Shown here: in pieces, positions 8,907-18,397 of the stretch
Numbering within the stretch: position 1 is the first letter of the stretch
How the letters are laid out: every line of letters begins with the position of its first letter
NCBI RefSeq assembly: GCF_000368085.1
Contig: NZ_KB849239.1
Coordinates: 3,708,163 to 3,772,162, forward strand
Direction: 5' to 3'
From: Acinetobacter nosocomialis NIPH 2119
GTDB taxonomy: Bacteria > Pseudomonadota > Gammaproteobacteria > Pseudomonadales > Moraxellaceae
DNA length: 64,000 nucleotides
Made by a program: the position numbers and the translations under genes
The notes under the pieces: generated by a model
Databases searched by the model: none
Told to the model about the DNA's origin: nothing
What the model saw: the letters and a program-made list of their open reading frames with translations, nothing else

Positions 8907-10112
8907 TTATACACGTTCAATAATGGTCGCAATACCCATACCACCGCCGACACAGAGCGTCGCTAAACCGCGCTTTTTATCTTGTCGTTCAAGCTCATCA
9001 AGTAGGGTGCCTAAAATCATAGCGCCAGTTGCGCCTAAAGGATGTCCTAAAGCAATTGCACCGCCATTTACATTGACTTTTTCAGCAGGGACGTTGAGTT
9101 CATTAATAAAACGCATAACAACTGCTGCGAATGCTTCGTTGACTTCAAATAAGTCAATATCATCAATTGTTAGTCCAGCTTTTTCCAAGGCTTTACGTGC
9201 AGCAGGTGCAGGACCAGTTAGCATGATGGTTGGGTCGGTACCAACGAGAGCAGTCGCCAAAACTTTAGCGCGTGGTTTTAAATTTTGTTGTTTGACTGCT
9301 TTTTCTGAAGCCAGTAAAACGAGAGCTGCTCCATCGACAATGCCTGATGAGTTACCTGCGTGATGAACATGATTTACTTTTTGTGCTTCTGGATATTTTT
9401 GTAAAGCAACTGCATCAAAACCCATTTGCCCCATCATTTCAAAACTTGGGTTGAGTTTTGCAAGGCCTTCGAGTGTGGTATTGCCTTTAATAAATTCATC
9501 TTTTTCTAAAATCACCACACCTGCGTGATCTTTGACTGGCACAACTGATTGATCGAAATAACCATTTGCTTGAGCTGCCGCTGCTTTTTGTTGCGACTTC
9601 ACCGCAAAATTATCAACATCTTCACGGCTATAGCCGTCTAAGGTTGCGATAAGATCAGCCCCGATACCTTGTGGAACAAAAGATGATTTAAGGTTGGTTT
9701 CTGGATCTAACGCCCATGGTCCGCCATCAGAACCCATTGGAATACGCGACATTGATTCAACACCGCCAGCAACCACTAAATCTTCCCAACCAGAGCGGAC
9801 TTTCATGGCTGCCATGTTGACGGCTTCTAAACCTGAAGCACAAAAGCGGTTAATTTGTACGCCAGCAACATCATCATTCCAGCCTGCGGCAATTGCTGCG
9901 GTTTTGGCAATGTCCCCACCTTGATCGCCAATTGGCGTTACGCAGCCCAGAACAATGTCGTCCACTTTAGATGTATCAAGCTGATGGCGTTGCTGTAATT
10001 CATTTAATAGAGTGGTGAGTAATGTGATTGGTTTTACTTCGTAAAGAGAGCCGTCTTTTTTTCCTTTTCCGCGTGGTGTGCGAATGGCGTCAATAATATA
10101 AGCCTCGCTCAT
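8907..10112 (-). CDS. Acetyl-CoA C-acyltransferase (beta-oxidation thiolase)
   Basis: A 401-residue type II thiolase. The acyl-accepting Cys lies in NRFCASGLEAVNMAA near residue 91. The C-terminal catalytic pair is in NVNGGAIALGHPLGATGA (His) and CVGGGMG (Cys). It cleaves 3-ketoacyl-CoA with CoA to give acetyl-CoA and a shortened acyl-CoA. It is the first gene of a two-gene unit with the fused hydratase/dehydrogenase, so the two are the beta and alpha parts of one fatty-oxidation complex. GGAACTG immediately before the ATG is the probable ribosome site. A direct AraC-type regulator sits upstream on the same strand. Confidence 0.93.
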   Translation of the reverse strand: MSEAYIIDAIRTPRGKGKKDGSLYEVKPITLLTTLLNELQQRHQLDTSKVDDIVLGCVTPIGDQGGDIAKTAAIAAGWNDDVAGVQINRFCASGLEAVNMAAMKVRSGWEDLVVAGGVESMSRIPMGSDGGPWALDPETNLKSSFVPQGIGADLIATLDGYSREDVDNFAVKSQQKAAAAQANGYFDQSVVPVKDHAGVVILEKDEFIKGNTTLEGLAKLNPSFEMMGQMGFDAVALQKYPEAQKVNHVHHAGNSSGIVDGAALVLLASEKAVKQQNLKPRAKVLATALVGTDPTIMLTGPAPAARKALEKAGLTIDDIDLFEVNEAFAAVVMRFINELNVPAEKVNVNGGAIALGHPLGATGAMILGTLLDELERQDKKRGLATLCVGGGMGIATIIERV

Positions 10113-10228
10113 AACAGTTCCTTTTTTTATTACTTAAACTTTGTCGTGTTTTGAGTGTACTGTTTTTAAGAGGGAGTGCAATGACGATAAGCACACCAGT
10201 CAGGTGATGATTTTTGCCAATAGAGATA

Positions 10229-10255
10229 TAAAAAAGCCCAAGTTGAACTTGGGCT
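10229..10255 (-). terminator. Terminator of the AraC-type regulator gene
   Basis: The stem AGCCCAAGTT / AACTTGGGCT with a one-base loop is followed by TTTTTT on the minus strand, 28 bases after the stop. Confidence 0.85.
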
Positions 10256-10282
10256 AGATGTGAATATAAAGAGATTTAAGAA

Positions 10283-11293
10283 TTAGTGGTAACCATGTAG
10301 TTGGCGATATAAGCCAGGAGTTACACCAGTCCACTTTTTAAATGCACGGTGGAATGTACTGGTTTCACTAAAGCCTACCTGTTGAGCAACATCTTCAAGT
10401 GTTAATTCAGGGTTGAGCAATAAGTGAATCGCAGCATCTCGACGTAGAGCGTCTTTTACGCCTTGATAGCTTTTACCTTCAGCAGCTAAGCGGCGGCGTA
10501 AAGTTTGCGGAGATAAATACAGCATTGATGCAACGTCGTTAAGCGTTGGCATTTCTTCACCAATTTGACTCTTAAGTACGTCACGAATACGAGAAGTCAG
10601 CGAGTTGGTGTTCTTGAATTTTACTAAAAGCTGAGCAGGGGCTGCTTTCAAGAACTCTTCTAGCGTTTTTTCATCTTGACGGATTGGTAAATCAAGATAA
10701 TCAGCTGCAAAGGTTATTTCAGTACGTGGTGCATCAAACTGCATAACTGGCGCAAAGAATAAAGCATCATATTCATCTGCATGTGCAGGGCGCGGATAGC
10801 TAAAATGAACACGTTCTAATGGTAAGCGGCGTTCAATCAGCCAAGATGCCAAACCATGCCAAATCATGAGCATACTTTCAGTAATGAAATGATCTGGATC
10901 TAATGTTTTTGGAATGAGAGGTACTAAACGTGCTTCGTGTTTGTCACGCTCTAGCGTTACTGACCATTCATCACCAAATAATTTATAAAACTGAGATGAG
11001 AGTTCAAGGGCTTGGCCCAAGGTTTTTGCATGAATAATCAACTGACACATAATGGCAAAAGTGCCCAAACGACGCGGCTGTACATCAAAGCCGACGTGTT
11101 CATCTTGTGTGACCATCCATAACATTTTTATAAAACGGGTATATTGTTCTGGTGAGATTCGAGCTTTAGGTTGACGTAATAGTTCCGCTTCGATACCCAC
11201 ATGTGAAAGTAACGTCTCGACATCCATGCCAAGGCGTTTTACGCCTGTCAAAGCCGCATTCACGAAGTGGATGCTAATCGTATCGCGACTCAT
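10283..11293 (-). CDS. AraC family transcriptional regulator with arabinose-binding-like N-terminal domain
   Basis: 336 residues from the ATG at 11293, chosen because GAAGGA lies six bases upstream; the frame stays open 49 codons further but has no ribosome site there. The N-terminal 200 residues fit the AraC ligand domain of the OruR/ArgR-like group (VNAALTGVKRLGMDVETLLSHVGI). The C-terminal 100 residues hold two helix-turn-helices, with LNDVASMLYLSPQTLRRRLA and the second ending in VGFSETSTFHRAFKKWTGV. It is divergent from the CoA-transferase/racemase gene at 11504 and tandem with the beta-oxidation pair. It therefore probably controls one of them in response to a fatty or branched acyl compound. 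This role is inference. Confidence 0.9.
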   Translation of the reverse strand: MSRDTISIHFVNAALTGVKRLGMDVETLLSHVGIEAELLRQPKARISPEQYTRFIKMLWMVTQDEHVGFDVQPRRLGTFAIMCQLIIHAKTLGQALELSSQFYKLFGDEWSVTLERDKHEARLVPLIPKTLDPDHFITESMLMIWHGLASWLIERRLPLERVHFSYPRPAHADEYDALFFAPVMQFDAPRTEITFAADYLDLPIRQDEKTLEEFLKAAPAQLLVKFKNTNSLTSRIRDVLKSQIGEEMPTLNDVASMLYLSPQTLRRRLAAEGKSYQGVKDALRRDAAIHLLLNPELTLEDVAQQVGFSETSTFHRAFKKWTGVTPGLYRQLHGYH

Positions 11294-11503
11294 ATTGAAT
11301 CCTTCAGTCTCTTTGATGTTCACTTTAAATTGACCTAAATGACCGTCTAAAAAAATAAATTGGCGATTTACAACAGTGTAAAAGCACTTTTTACATGTTA
11401 AATTGCCGAAATGATCAAGGTAAATGGCTGAACATGACATTGTTTTAGAATATTTGCTTAACTAATATAAAAGAAAATTCGAATAATAGTGGTTAAAAAT
11501 ACG

Positions 11504-12622
11504 ATGACGACAGCATTAAATGGACTTAAAGTTCTCGATTTCTCGACGCTCTTACCTGGACCTTTTGCCACAATGTATTTGGCCGATATGGGGGCAGAAG
11601 TCATCCATATCGAATCTCCATCACGTCCAGATCTCATTCGGATAATGCCGCCATATGCCAATGGACAGGCGACTGCACATAGTTATCTAAATCGAAATAA
11701 ACAGTCGATTGTTCTCGACTTAAAAGATGCTGCCAGTATTGATCTGATAAAAGCCAAGATTTCCGAGTTTGATATTGTCATAGAACAATTTCGACCAGAT
11801 GTCATGCGCCGTTTAGGATTGGACTATGCAACGCTTGCAGAAATTAACCCGCGTTTAATTTATTGCTCAATTACAGGTTATGGACAAACAGGAAGCTACA
11901 AAGATCGAGCTGGACACGACATTAATTACTTAGCTTTAGCAGGTATTTCTGGATATAGTGGCCGACAAGATAGTGGTCCACCACCGCTTGGCATTCAGGT
12001 TGCCGATATTGCAGGTGGATCATTACATGCAGTTATTGCGATTTTGGCTGCGGTCGTTGAGCGCAGTCGTAGTGGTATAGGCCAATATATTGATATTTCC
12101 ATGACGGATTGTGTGGCGAGTCTAAATAGTATGGCTGCGTCAGCTACGCTTGCAGGACAAGTTGAACAGGCGCCAGAACAGGGAATGCTTAATGGAGGTA
12201 TTTTCTATGACTATTATATGACTCAAGATGGTCGTTATCTTTCGATTGGAAGTCTTGAACCGCAGTTTATGGCTGGCTTATCTGCTGCATTAGATTTACC
12301 TGTGTTATTGCAAAAAGGTGCATCATTAGATGCCGAAGATCGACAGGAAGTTAAACAAGCCATTCAGGAAAAAATTAAAACCAAAACATTTAAAGAGTGG
12401 CATGAAATTTTTGCAAATCTTGATGTGTGTGTAGAGCCAGTATTGAGTTTAAGTGAGGCTTTAAATTCACCGTTAGCACAACAACGTGGATGGATTGTGA
12501 ATGTACCTTTGCAAAATAATACGGCAGATACAGAACCTCAAATTGCATGCCCAATTAAGTTCTCACGTTCCCAAATGCGATATTCCTTTGTAGGTCAAAA
12601 GCTTGGCGAGGGGCAGTGGTAA
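11504..12622 (+). CDS. CaiB/BaiF family protein, probable alpha-methylacyl-CoA racemase
   Basis: 372 residues from ATG 11504; a GTG at 11489 is an alternative start, and neither has a strong ribosome site. The fold is CoA-transferase family III (LDFSTLLPGPFATMYLADMGAEVIHIE at the N-terminus, split in the family between subdomains). The segment RAGHDINYLALAG and the following VADIAGGSLHA carry the His and Asp that the racemase branch (AMACR, mycobacterial MCR) uses. This favours racemisation of 2-methylacyl-CoA over CoA transfer. Such an enzyme feeds (2R)-branched acyl-CoAs to beta-oxidation, consistent with the neighbouring thiolase and hydratase/dehydrogenase. It is divergent from the AraC regulator across about 210 bases. 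Confidence 0.85.
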   Translation: MTTALNGLKVLDFSTLLPGPFATMYLADMGAEVIHIESPSRPDLIRIMPPYANGQATAHSYLNRNKQSIVLDLKDAASIDLIKAKISEFDIVIEQFRPDVMRRLGLDYATLAEINPRLIYCSITGYGQTGSYKDRAGHDINYLALAGISGYSGRQDSGPPPLGIQVADIAGGSLHAVIAILAAVVERSRSGIGQYIDISMTDCVASLNSMAASATLAGQVEQAPEQGMLNGGIFYDYYMTQDGRYLSIGSLEPQFMAGLSAALDLPVLLQKGASLDAEDRQEVKQAIQEKIKTKTFKEWHEIFANLDVCVEPVLSLSEALNSPLAQQRGWIVNVPLQNNTADTEPQIACPIKFSRSQMRYSFVGQKLGEGQW

Positions 12623-12670
12623 GGTTAGAGGGCTATTTCTTATACAGTAAGTACTAAGATTATTATCTGA

Positions 12671-12686
12671 TTAATCAATTGATTAA
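12671..12686. promoter_or_regulatory. 16 bp perfect palindrome upstream of oprB, candidate operator
   Basis: TTAATCAATTGATTAA is a perfect palindrome 71 bases before the porin start, in an otherwise promoter-like AT-rich region. It could be a regulator site for sugar-porin expression. AT-rich palindromes also arise by chance, so this is only a candidate. Confidence 0.3.
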
Positions 12687-12756
12687 CATTTTGAATAATT
12701 TCTTTACATAAAATTAGCGTAACCTTTATAAACAAAGACATAAAAGGTTCGTAAAC

Positions 12757-14010
12757 ATGAAAACGCATAAATCTTTGATGGTTTCCTGTTTATCCGTTTT
12801 ATCAATTACTCTTTTTGTTCAGCATGCACAAGCTGCTGCTGCATTTGACCCAAATAGTTCTTGGATGTTGGGTGATTGGAACGGGCAACGTACAGCGTTA
12901 CAAGCACAAGGTTATGATTTTTCTTTTGGATATACCGGTGAATATGCCGGTATTTTAGATTCAAAGAATACTTCTACACACGGTAGCGCTTATACAGGGC
13001 AACTTGCTTTAGGTTCGCATTTGGACCTAGGTAAAATTTTAGGGTGGCAAGATACTGAAGCTCAAATCACTTTAACTTATCGTGATGGGCAATCGCTTTC
13101 TGAACATTCTCCAGCTTTAGCTGGACACATTAGTTCTGCACAAGAAGTGTGGGGGCGTGAGCAAACTTGGCGTTTAACAGACTTGTGGATTAAGAAAAAA
13201 TTCCTTGATCAGAAGTTAGATGTGAAAGTTGGTCGTTTTGGTGAAGGTGAAGACTTTAATAGTTTTGACTGTGACTTCCAGAACTTGGCCCTCTGTGGTT
13301 CACAAGTGGGTAACTGGGTAGGCGATCAGTGGTATAACTGGCCAGTTAGCCAATGGGCAATGCGTGTTAAATATAATGTGCAACCCGATTTATATACGCA
13401 AATTGGTGTATATGAATATAACCCAGAGAACTTGGAGCGTGGCAAAGGTTTCAACCTAAGCACAGATGGTTCTCACGGTGCAATTATTCCGGCAGAGGTC
13501 GTTTGGTCACCTAAATTAGGCGTGCAAAGCATGCCTGGTGAATACCGTTTAGGTTATTACTACAGCACTGCTGATGCAGAGGAAATTACTAATCCAACCA
13601 AAACGTCTCATAAGCAAGGTGTTTGGGTAACTGCGAAACAAAAATTATTCCAGCCAGCTGATCAAACTGATCGCGGTTTAACAGGTTTTGTGAACCTTAC
13701 TTTCCACGATTCAGATACTAATAAAGTTGATAATATGCAAAATGTAGGCTTAGTCTACAAAGGTTTGCTCAATCAACGTCCACAAGATGAGTTGGCACTT
13801 GGCGTTGCTCGTATTCATATCAATGATGACTGGAGCGATATTCAAGCCAAAGAATATGACACTGAATACAATACCGAGCTTTACTATGGTATTCATGCCA
13901 CTAACTGGCTAACTATTCGTCCAAATGTGCAATATGTTCGTCATGTTGGTGCATTAAAAAATGGTGATAACACTTGGGTAGGCGGTATTAAATTCTCAAC
14001 CGTATTCTAA
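12757..14010 (+). CDS. oprB: OprB family carbohydrate-selective porin
   Basis: 417 residues with a signal peptide (cleavage near AQAAAA, residues 24-28). The mature beta-barrel starts with the OprB signature SSWMLGDWNGQRTALQAQGY. The protein ends in a C-terminal aromatic residue (GGIKFSTVF), as needed for outer-membrane assembly, and is rich in alternating aromatic strands such as WLTIRPNVQYVRH. OprB porins let glucose and other sugars cross the outer membrane. The gene lies 174 bases before the periplasmic glucose dehydrogenase, which fits delivery of glucose to that enzyme. AAAAGGTTCGTAAAC before the ATG supplies the ribosome site. Confidence 0.92.
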   Translation: MKTHKSLMVSCLSVLSITLFVQHAQAAAAFDPNSSWMLGDWNGQRTALQAQGYDFSFGYTGEYAGILDSKNTSTHGSAYTGQLALGSHLDLGKILGWQDTEAQITLTYRDGQSLSEHSPALAGHISSAQEVWGREQTWRLTDLWIKKKFLDQKLDVKVGRFGEGEDFNSFDCDFQNLALCGSQVGNWVGDQWYNWPVSQWAMRVKYNVQPDLYTQIGVYEYNPENLERGKGFNLSTDGSHGAIIPAEVVWSPKLGVQSMPGEYRLGYYYSTADAEEITNPTKTSHKQGVWVTAKQKLFQPADQTDRGLTGFVNLTFHDSDTNKVDNMQNVGLVYKGLLNQRPQDELALGVARIHINDDWSDIQAKEYDTEYNTELYYGIHATNWLTIRPNVQYVRHVGALKNGDNTWVGGIKFSTVF

Positions 14011-14184
14011 GTAATTATTCCGAAAAACGGATTGTCGAGGGCTAAATCATTGATTGAAGTATCCAGACCTTCCGTTTTTTTCTTTATGCCTGAATTTTGT
14101 TTTATATGTATTGGTGATGCCATTTTTCTATAAGGTTTTTGGCACATCTTTCCGATAAAAATGATGATTGATAAGAGGTGGTTT

Positions 14185-16590
14185 ATGAATCAACCTTCTT
14201 CAAGATCAGGATTAACGACGTTTACCGTAATCATTATTGGGTTATTGGCGTTATTCCTGTTAATTGGAGGTATTTGGCTCGCTACACTAGGCGGTTCAAT
14301 TTACTACATTGTAGCTGGAGTCTTACTTCTCATTGTTACATGGCAACTCTACAAGCGCGCTTCAACTGCTTTGTGGGTTTATGCTGCATTAATGCTAGGT
14401 ACTATTATCTGGAGTGTCTGGGAAGTTGGAACAGACTTTTGGGCGCTTGCACCTCGTTTAGATATTTTAGGTATTCTTGGTTTATGGTTATTGGTTCCGG
14501 CAGTGACTCGTGGAATCAACAACCTTGGATCAAGTAAAGTTGCCTTATCTTCAACTTTAGCGATTGCAATCGTGTTGATGGTTTATTCTATCTTCAACGA
14601 TCCACAAGAAATTAATGGTGAGATCAAAACTCCTCAACCAGAAACTGCTCAAGCCGTTCCAGGTGTAGCAGAGAGTGATTGGCCAGCTTATGGTCGTACT
14701 CAAGCTGGTGAGCGTTATTCTCCGCTCAAACAAATTAATGACCAAAATGTCAAAGATTTGAAAGTAGCATGGACACTACGTACTGGTGATTTCAAAACAG
14801 ATAATGATTCTGGTGAAACAACCAATCAGGTTACGCCAATTAAAATTGGTAATAACATGTTTATCTGTACGGCTCACCAACAATTAATTGCGATTGATCC
14901 GGCTACTGGTAAAGAAAAATGGCGTTTTGATCCGAAACTTAAAACGGATAAATCGTTCCAGCATTTAACTTGTCGTGGTGTAATGTACTACGATGCAAAC
15001 AATACTACTGAGTTTGCAACGAGCCTCCAAAGCAAGAAATCTAGCTCTACACAATGTCCACGTAAAGTCTTTGTTCCAGTTAATGACGGGCGCTTAGTTG
15101 CTGTGAATGCTGACACTGGTAAAGCATGTACTGACTTTGGTCAAAATGGTGAAGTGAACTTACAAGAGTTTATGCCATATGCTTATCCAGGTGGTTATAA
15201 CCCAACGTCTCCTGGTGTTGTGACAGGTTCAACAGTAGTTATTGCTGGTTCTGTGACAGACAACTATTCAAATAAAGAGCCATCTGGTGTGATTCGTGGA
15301 TATGACGTGAACACTGGTAAGCTTCTTTGGGTATTTGATACTGGCGCAGCAGATCCAAATGCTATGCCAGGTGAAGGCACAACTTTTGTTCATAACTCTC
15401 CAAATGCTTGGGCTCCTTTAGCATACGATGCCAAACTTGATATCGTTTATGTTCCAACAGGTGTAGGTACTCCAGATATTTGGGGTGGTGACCGTACCGA
15501 GTTGAAAGAACGTTATGCAAACTCTATGTTAGCGATTAATGCTTCAACTGGTAAATTGATTTGGAACTTCCAGACAACCCATCACGACTTATGGGATATG
15601 GACGTACCGTCACAACCATCTTTGGCAGATATTAAAGACAAATCTGGTAAAACTGTTCCAGCAATTTATGTATTGACCAAAACAGGTAATGCCTTTGTTC
15701 TTGATCGCCGTAATGGTCAGCCAATTGTTCCTGTAACTGAGAAACCAGTTCCACAAACAGTTAAACGCGGACCACAGACTAAAGGCGAGCATTATTCAAA
15801 AACTCAGCCATTCTCTGACTTGAACTTGGCACCACAAGATAAATTGACTGATAAAGATATGTGGGGTGCCACTATGCTTGATCAGCTTATGTGTCGTGTG
15901 TCATTCAAACGTCTCAATTACGATGGTATTTATACACCACCATCTGAAAACGGTACTTTAGTTTTCCCTGGTAACTTAGGTGTGTTTGAATGGGGCGGTA
16001 TGTCAGTTAACCCTGATCGTCAAGTTGCTGTCATGAATCCGATTGGCTTGCCATTTGTAAGTCGTCTAATTCCTGCTGATCCAAACCGCGCGCAAACTGC
16101 AAAAGGTGCAGGTACTGAGCAAGGTGTTCAGCCAATGTATGGCGTACCGTATGGTGTAGAAATCAGCGCATTCCTATCTCCGCTTGGTTTACCTTGTAAA
16201 CAACCAGCTTGGGGATATGTGGCTGGCGTAGATTTGAAAACTCATGAAGTCGTTTGGAAAAAACGTATTGGTACTATCCGTGATAGCTTACCAAAACTGT
16301 TCCAATTACCAGCTGTGAAAATTGGTGTTCCTGGTTTAGGTGGTTCAATCTCTACTGCCGGTAATGTTATGTTTGTTGGTGCAACTCAAGATAATTACAT
16401 CCGTGCCTTTAACGTCACGAATGGTAAGAAATTATGGGAAGCACGTTTACCAGCAGGTGGACAAGCAACACCAATGACTTATGAAATCAACGGTAAGCAA
16501 TATGTTGTGATCATGGCCGGTGGTCATGGTTCATTTGGTACAAAAATGGGCGACTATTTAGTGGCTTATGCATTGCCAGATAACAAATAA
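14185..16590 (+). CDS. gcd: Membrane-bound PQQ-dependent glucose dehydrogenase
   Basis: 801 residues from ATG 14185, preceded by AAGAGGTGG. Upstream ATGs at 14161 and 14164 are in frame but lack a ribosome site, and 801 matches the A. calcoaceticus GdhA length I know. The N-terminal 145 residues contain five membrane helices that pass electrons to ubiquinone. The rest is an eight-bladed PQQ propeller in the periplasm, starting at WPAYGRTQAGERYSPLKQIN, with THHDLWDMDVPSQPSL carrying the catalytic Asp region and QATPMTYEINGKQYVVIMAGGHG at the end. It oxidises glucose to gluconolactone. No PQQ biosynthesis genes are in the window, but a YncD/PqqU-type receptor is at 33960. A clear terminator follows. 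Confidence 0.97.
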   Translation: MNQPSSRSGLTTFTVIIIGLLALFLLIGGIWLATLGGSIYYIVAGVLLLIVTWQLYKRASTALWVYAALMLGTIIWSVWEVGTDFWALAPRLDILGILGLWLLVPAVTRGINNLGSSKVALSSTLAIAIVLMVYSIFNDPQEINGEIKTPQPETAQAVPGVAESDWPAYGRTQAGERYSPLKQINDQNVKDLKVAWTLRTGDFKTDNDSGETTNQVTPIKIGNNMFICTAHQQLIAIDPATGKEKWRFDPKLKTDKSFQHLTCRGVMYYDANNTTEFATSLQSKKSSSTQCPRKVFVPVNDGRLVAVNADTGKACTDFGQNGEVNLQEFMPYAYPGGYNPTSPGVVTGSTVVIAGSVTDNYSNKEPSGVIRGYDVNTGKLLWVFDTGAADPNAMPGEGTTFVHNSPNAWAPLAYDAKLDIVYVPTGVGTPDIWGGDRTELKERYANSMLAINASTGKLIWNFQTTHHDLWDMDVPSQPSLADIKDKSGKTVPAIYVLTKTGNAFVLDRRNGQPIVPVTEKPVPQTVKRGPQTKGEHYSKTQPFSDLNLAPQDKLTDKDMWGATMLDQLMCRVSFKRLNYDGIYTPPSENGTLVFPGNLGVFEWGGMSVNPDRQVAVMNPIGLPFVSRLIPADPNRAQTAKGAGTEQGVQPMYGVPYGVEISAFLSPLGLPCKQPAWGYVAGVDLKTHEVVWKKRIGTIRDSLPKLFQLPAVKIGVPGLGGSISTAGNVMFVGATQDNYIRAFNVTNGKKLWEARLPAGGQATPMTYEINGKQYVVIMAGGHGSFGTKMGDYLVAYALPDNK

Positions 16591-16602
16591 ACGTTTGCTA
16601 TC

Positions 16603-16633
16603 AAAAAAGCCCAGATTTATCTGGGCTTTTTTA
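16603..16633 (+). terminator. Terminator of gcd
   Basis: The stem AAGCCCAGAT / ATCTGGGCTT with a two-base loop is followed by a run of T. Confidence 0.9.
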
Positions 16634-16753
16634 TATCGATGTATATAAGCTTATCAATAAAATCGTTATTAAATATGCAAAAAAAGCATTTTATTGATGA
16701 ATAAAAGCTCGCTATGCTATCCGCCTTAATAATGAATCTACTAGCCATACGCC

Positions 16754-18397
16754 ATGTATTTATATACCGATTTCGACCAGCAGCTGGTTAATGAACGAGT
16801 TGCTCAGTTCCGTGATCAGACTGAACGCTATTTAGCTGGCAAACTTTCTGAAGATGAATATCGTCCATTACGTTTGCAAAATGGTTTATATGTGCAACGT
16901 TATGCGCCTATGCTGCGTATTGCTGTGCCGTATGGCTTAATGAATTCTAAACAATTACGTAAAGTTGCTGAAGTTTCAACAAAATATGATCGTGGTTATG
17001 CACACGTATCAACACGTCAAAACATTCAGTTAAACTGGCCTGCACTTGAAGATGTGCCAGATATTTTGGCAGAACTTGCAACTGTACAAATGCATGCTAT
17101 TCAAACTAGTGGTAACTGTATACGCAACACGACAACTGACCAATATGCGGGTGTGGTTGCTGGTGAAATTGCAGACCCTCGCCCAACATGTGAATTGATT
17201 CGTCAGTGGAGTACATTCCACCCTGAATTTGCATTCTTGCCACGTAAGTTCAAAATTGCTGTTTCTGCACTTGAAGAAAAAGATCGCGCAGCAACTGCAT
17301 TTCACGATATTGGTGTTTATATCGTGCGTAATGAGGCAGGTGAAATTGGCTATAAAATTATGGCTGGTGGTGGTTTAGGCCGTACTCCAATCATTGGTAG
17401 TGTCATTCGTGAGTTTTTACCACGTGAAGATTTAATTGCTTACTTAGAAGCTGTTCTACGTGTTTATAACTTGCATGGCCGTCGTGATAACAAATATAAA
17501 GCGCGTATCAAAATCTTGGTTAAAGCATTAACACCTGAAGTATTTGCACAGAAAGTTGAAGCTGAATTTGAACACACACGTGAAGCACTAAAAATTCAGC
17601 CAGAAATCTTGAAAAAACTGGATGAAGAGTTCACTCCGTTTGATTATCAAGATTTGGCAGATGAAGATTTCACGGATTTATTCGCTGAGCATCCAAAATT
17701 CAAACAATGGTTCAATATCAACACGCATGCACATAAAGTGAAAGGCTATCGTATTGTTACGATTTCTCTAAAACGTGCAGGCATCGCACCGGGTGATATG
17801 ACCACCGAAGAAATGAATTTTATTGCAGATCTTGCTGATAAATATACGTTCGGTGAGCTTCGTACCACTCACGAACAAAATATTGCTTTGGCAGATGTGC
17901 CTCAAAAAGACTTGTTCGATGTATGGCAAGCACTTGAACAACACAATATGGCACGTGCACATATCGGCTTTATTACCGATATTATTAGCTGCCCGGGTGG
18001 TGATTTCTGTTCACTTGCAAATGCGAAATCAATTCCAATTGCTGAAGCGATTACACGTCGTTTTGAAGACTTAGACAAAGTTTATGATCTTGGTCATTTA
18101 GACCTAAATATTTCTGGTTGTATGAATGCTTGTGGTCACCACCACGTGGGTAACATCGGTATTTTAGGTGTAGATAAAAAAGGCGCTGAGTTCTACCAAA
18201 TTACATTAGGTGGTAATTCAGACCATGATGCCTCTATCGGTGACATCTTAGGCCCATCATTTGCAGCAGATGCTGTTCCAGACGTTATTGAAGAAGTATT
18301 AAATACTTATCTTGATTTACGTACTGAAGGTGAGCGTTTCGTCGATACATATCGCCGTGTAGGAATTCAACCATTTAAGGAGCGTGCATATGCTTAA
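16754..18397 (+). CDS. cysI: Nitrite/sulfite reductase hemoprotein (assimilatory sulfite reductase)
   Basis: A 547-residue siroheme / 4Fe-4S reductase. Two ferredoxin-like half domains flank the substrate site. The cluster and siroheme cysteines are in SCPGGDFCSLA (Cys-x5-Cys, near residue 415) and NISGCMNACGHHHVGNIG (Cys-x3-Cys, near residue 455). The arginine/lysine-rich active-site strands (STRQNIQLNW, TSGNCIRNTTTDQYAG) are present. It reduces sulfite to sulfide with six electrons for cysteine synthesis. The partner DUF934 gene overlaps its end by 8 bases, an arrangement known in sulfite-reductase operons of Acinetobacter and Pseudomonas. I call it sulfite rather than nitrite reductase because of that partner and the lack of nitrate genes. 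Confidence 0.9.
   Translation: MYLYTDFDQQLVNERVAQFRDQTERYLAGKLSEDEYRPLRLQNGLYVQRYAPMLRIAVPYGLMNSKQLRKVAEVSTKYDRGYAHVSTRQNIQLNWPALEDVPDILAELATVQMHAIQTSGNCIRNTTTDQYAGVVAGEIADPRPTCELIRQWSTFHPEFAFLPRKFKIAVSALEEKDRAATAFHDIGVYIVRNEAGEIGYKIMAGGGLGRTPIIGSVIREFLPREDLIAYLEAVLRVYNLHGRRDNKYKARIKILVKALTPEVFAQKVEAEFEHTREALKIQPEILKKLDEEFTPFDYQDLADEDFTDLFAEHPKFKQWFNINTHAHKVKGYRIVTISLKRAGIAPGDMTTEEMNFIADLADKYTFGELRTTHEQNIALADVPQKDLFDVWQALEQHNMARAHIGFITDIISCPGGDFCSLANAKSIPIAEAITRRFEDLDKVYDLGHLDLNISGCMNACGHHHVGNIGILGVDKKGAEFYQITLGGNSDHDASIGDILGPSFAADAVPDVIEEVLNTYLDLRTEGERFVDTYRRVGIQPFKERAYA

Noticed and set aside
8872..9363. A 163-codon plus-strand frame opposite the thiolase gene
   Set aside because: It is entirely antisense to a well recognised thiolase, with serine/proline-rich nonsense composition.
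11294..11440. A 49-residue N-terminal extension of the AraC regulator
   Set aside because: The extension is unlike AraC proteins, and a good ribosome site precedes the internal ATG at 11293.
14022..14084. Weak stem AAAACGGA ... TTCCGTTTT after oprB as a terminator
   Set aside because: The stem is short and the loop about 40 bases long; T residues follow, but I cannot call it with confidence.
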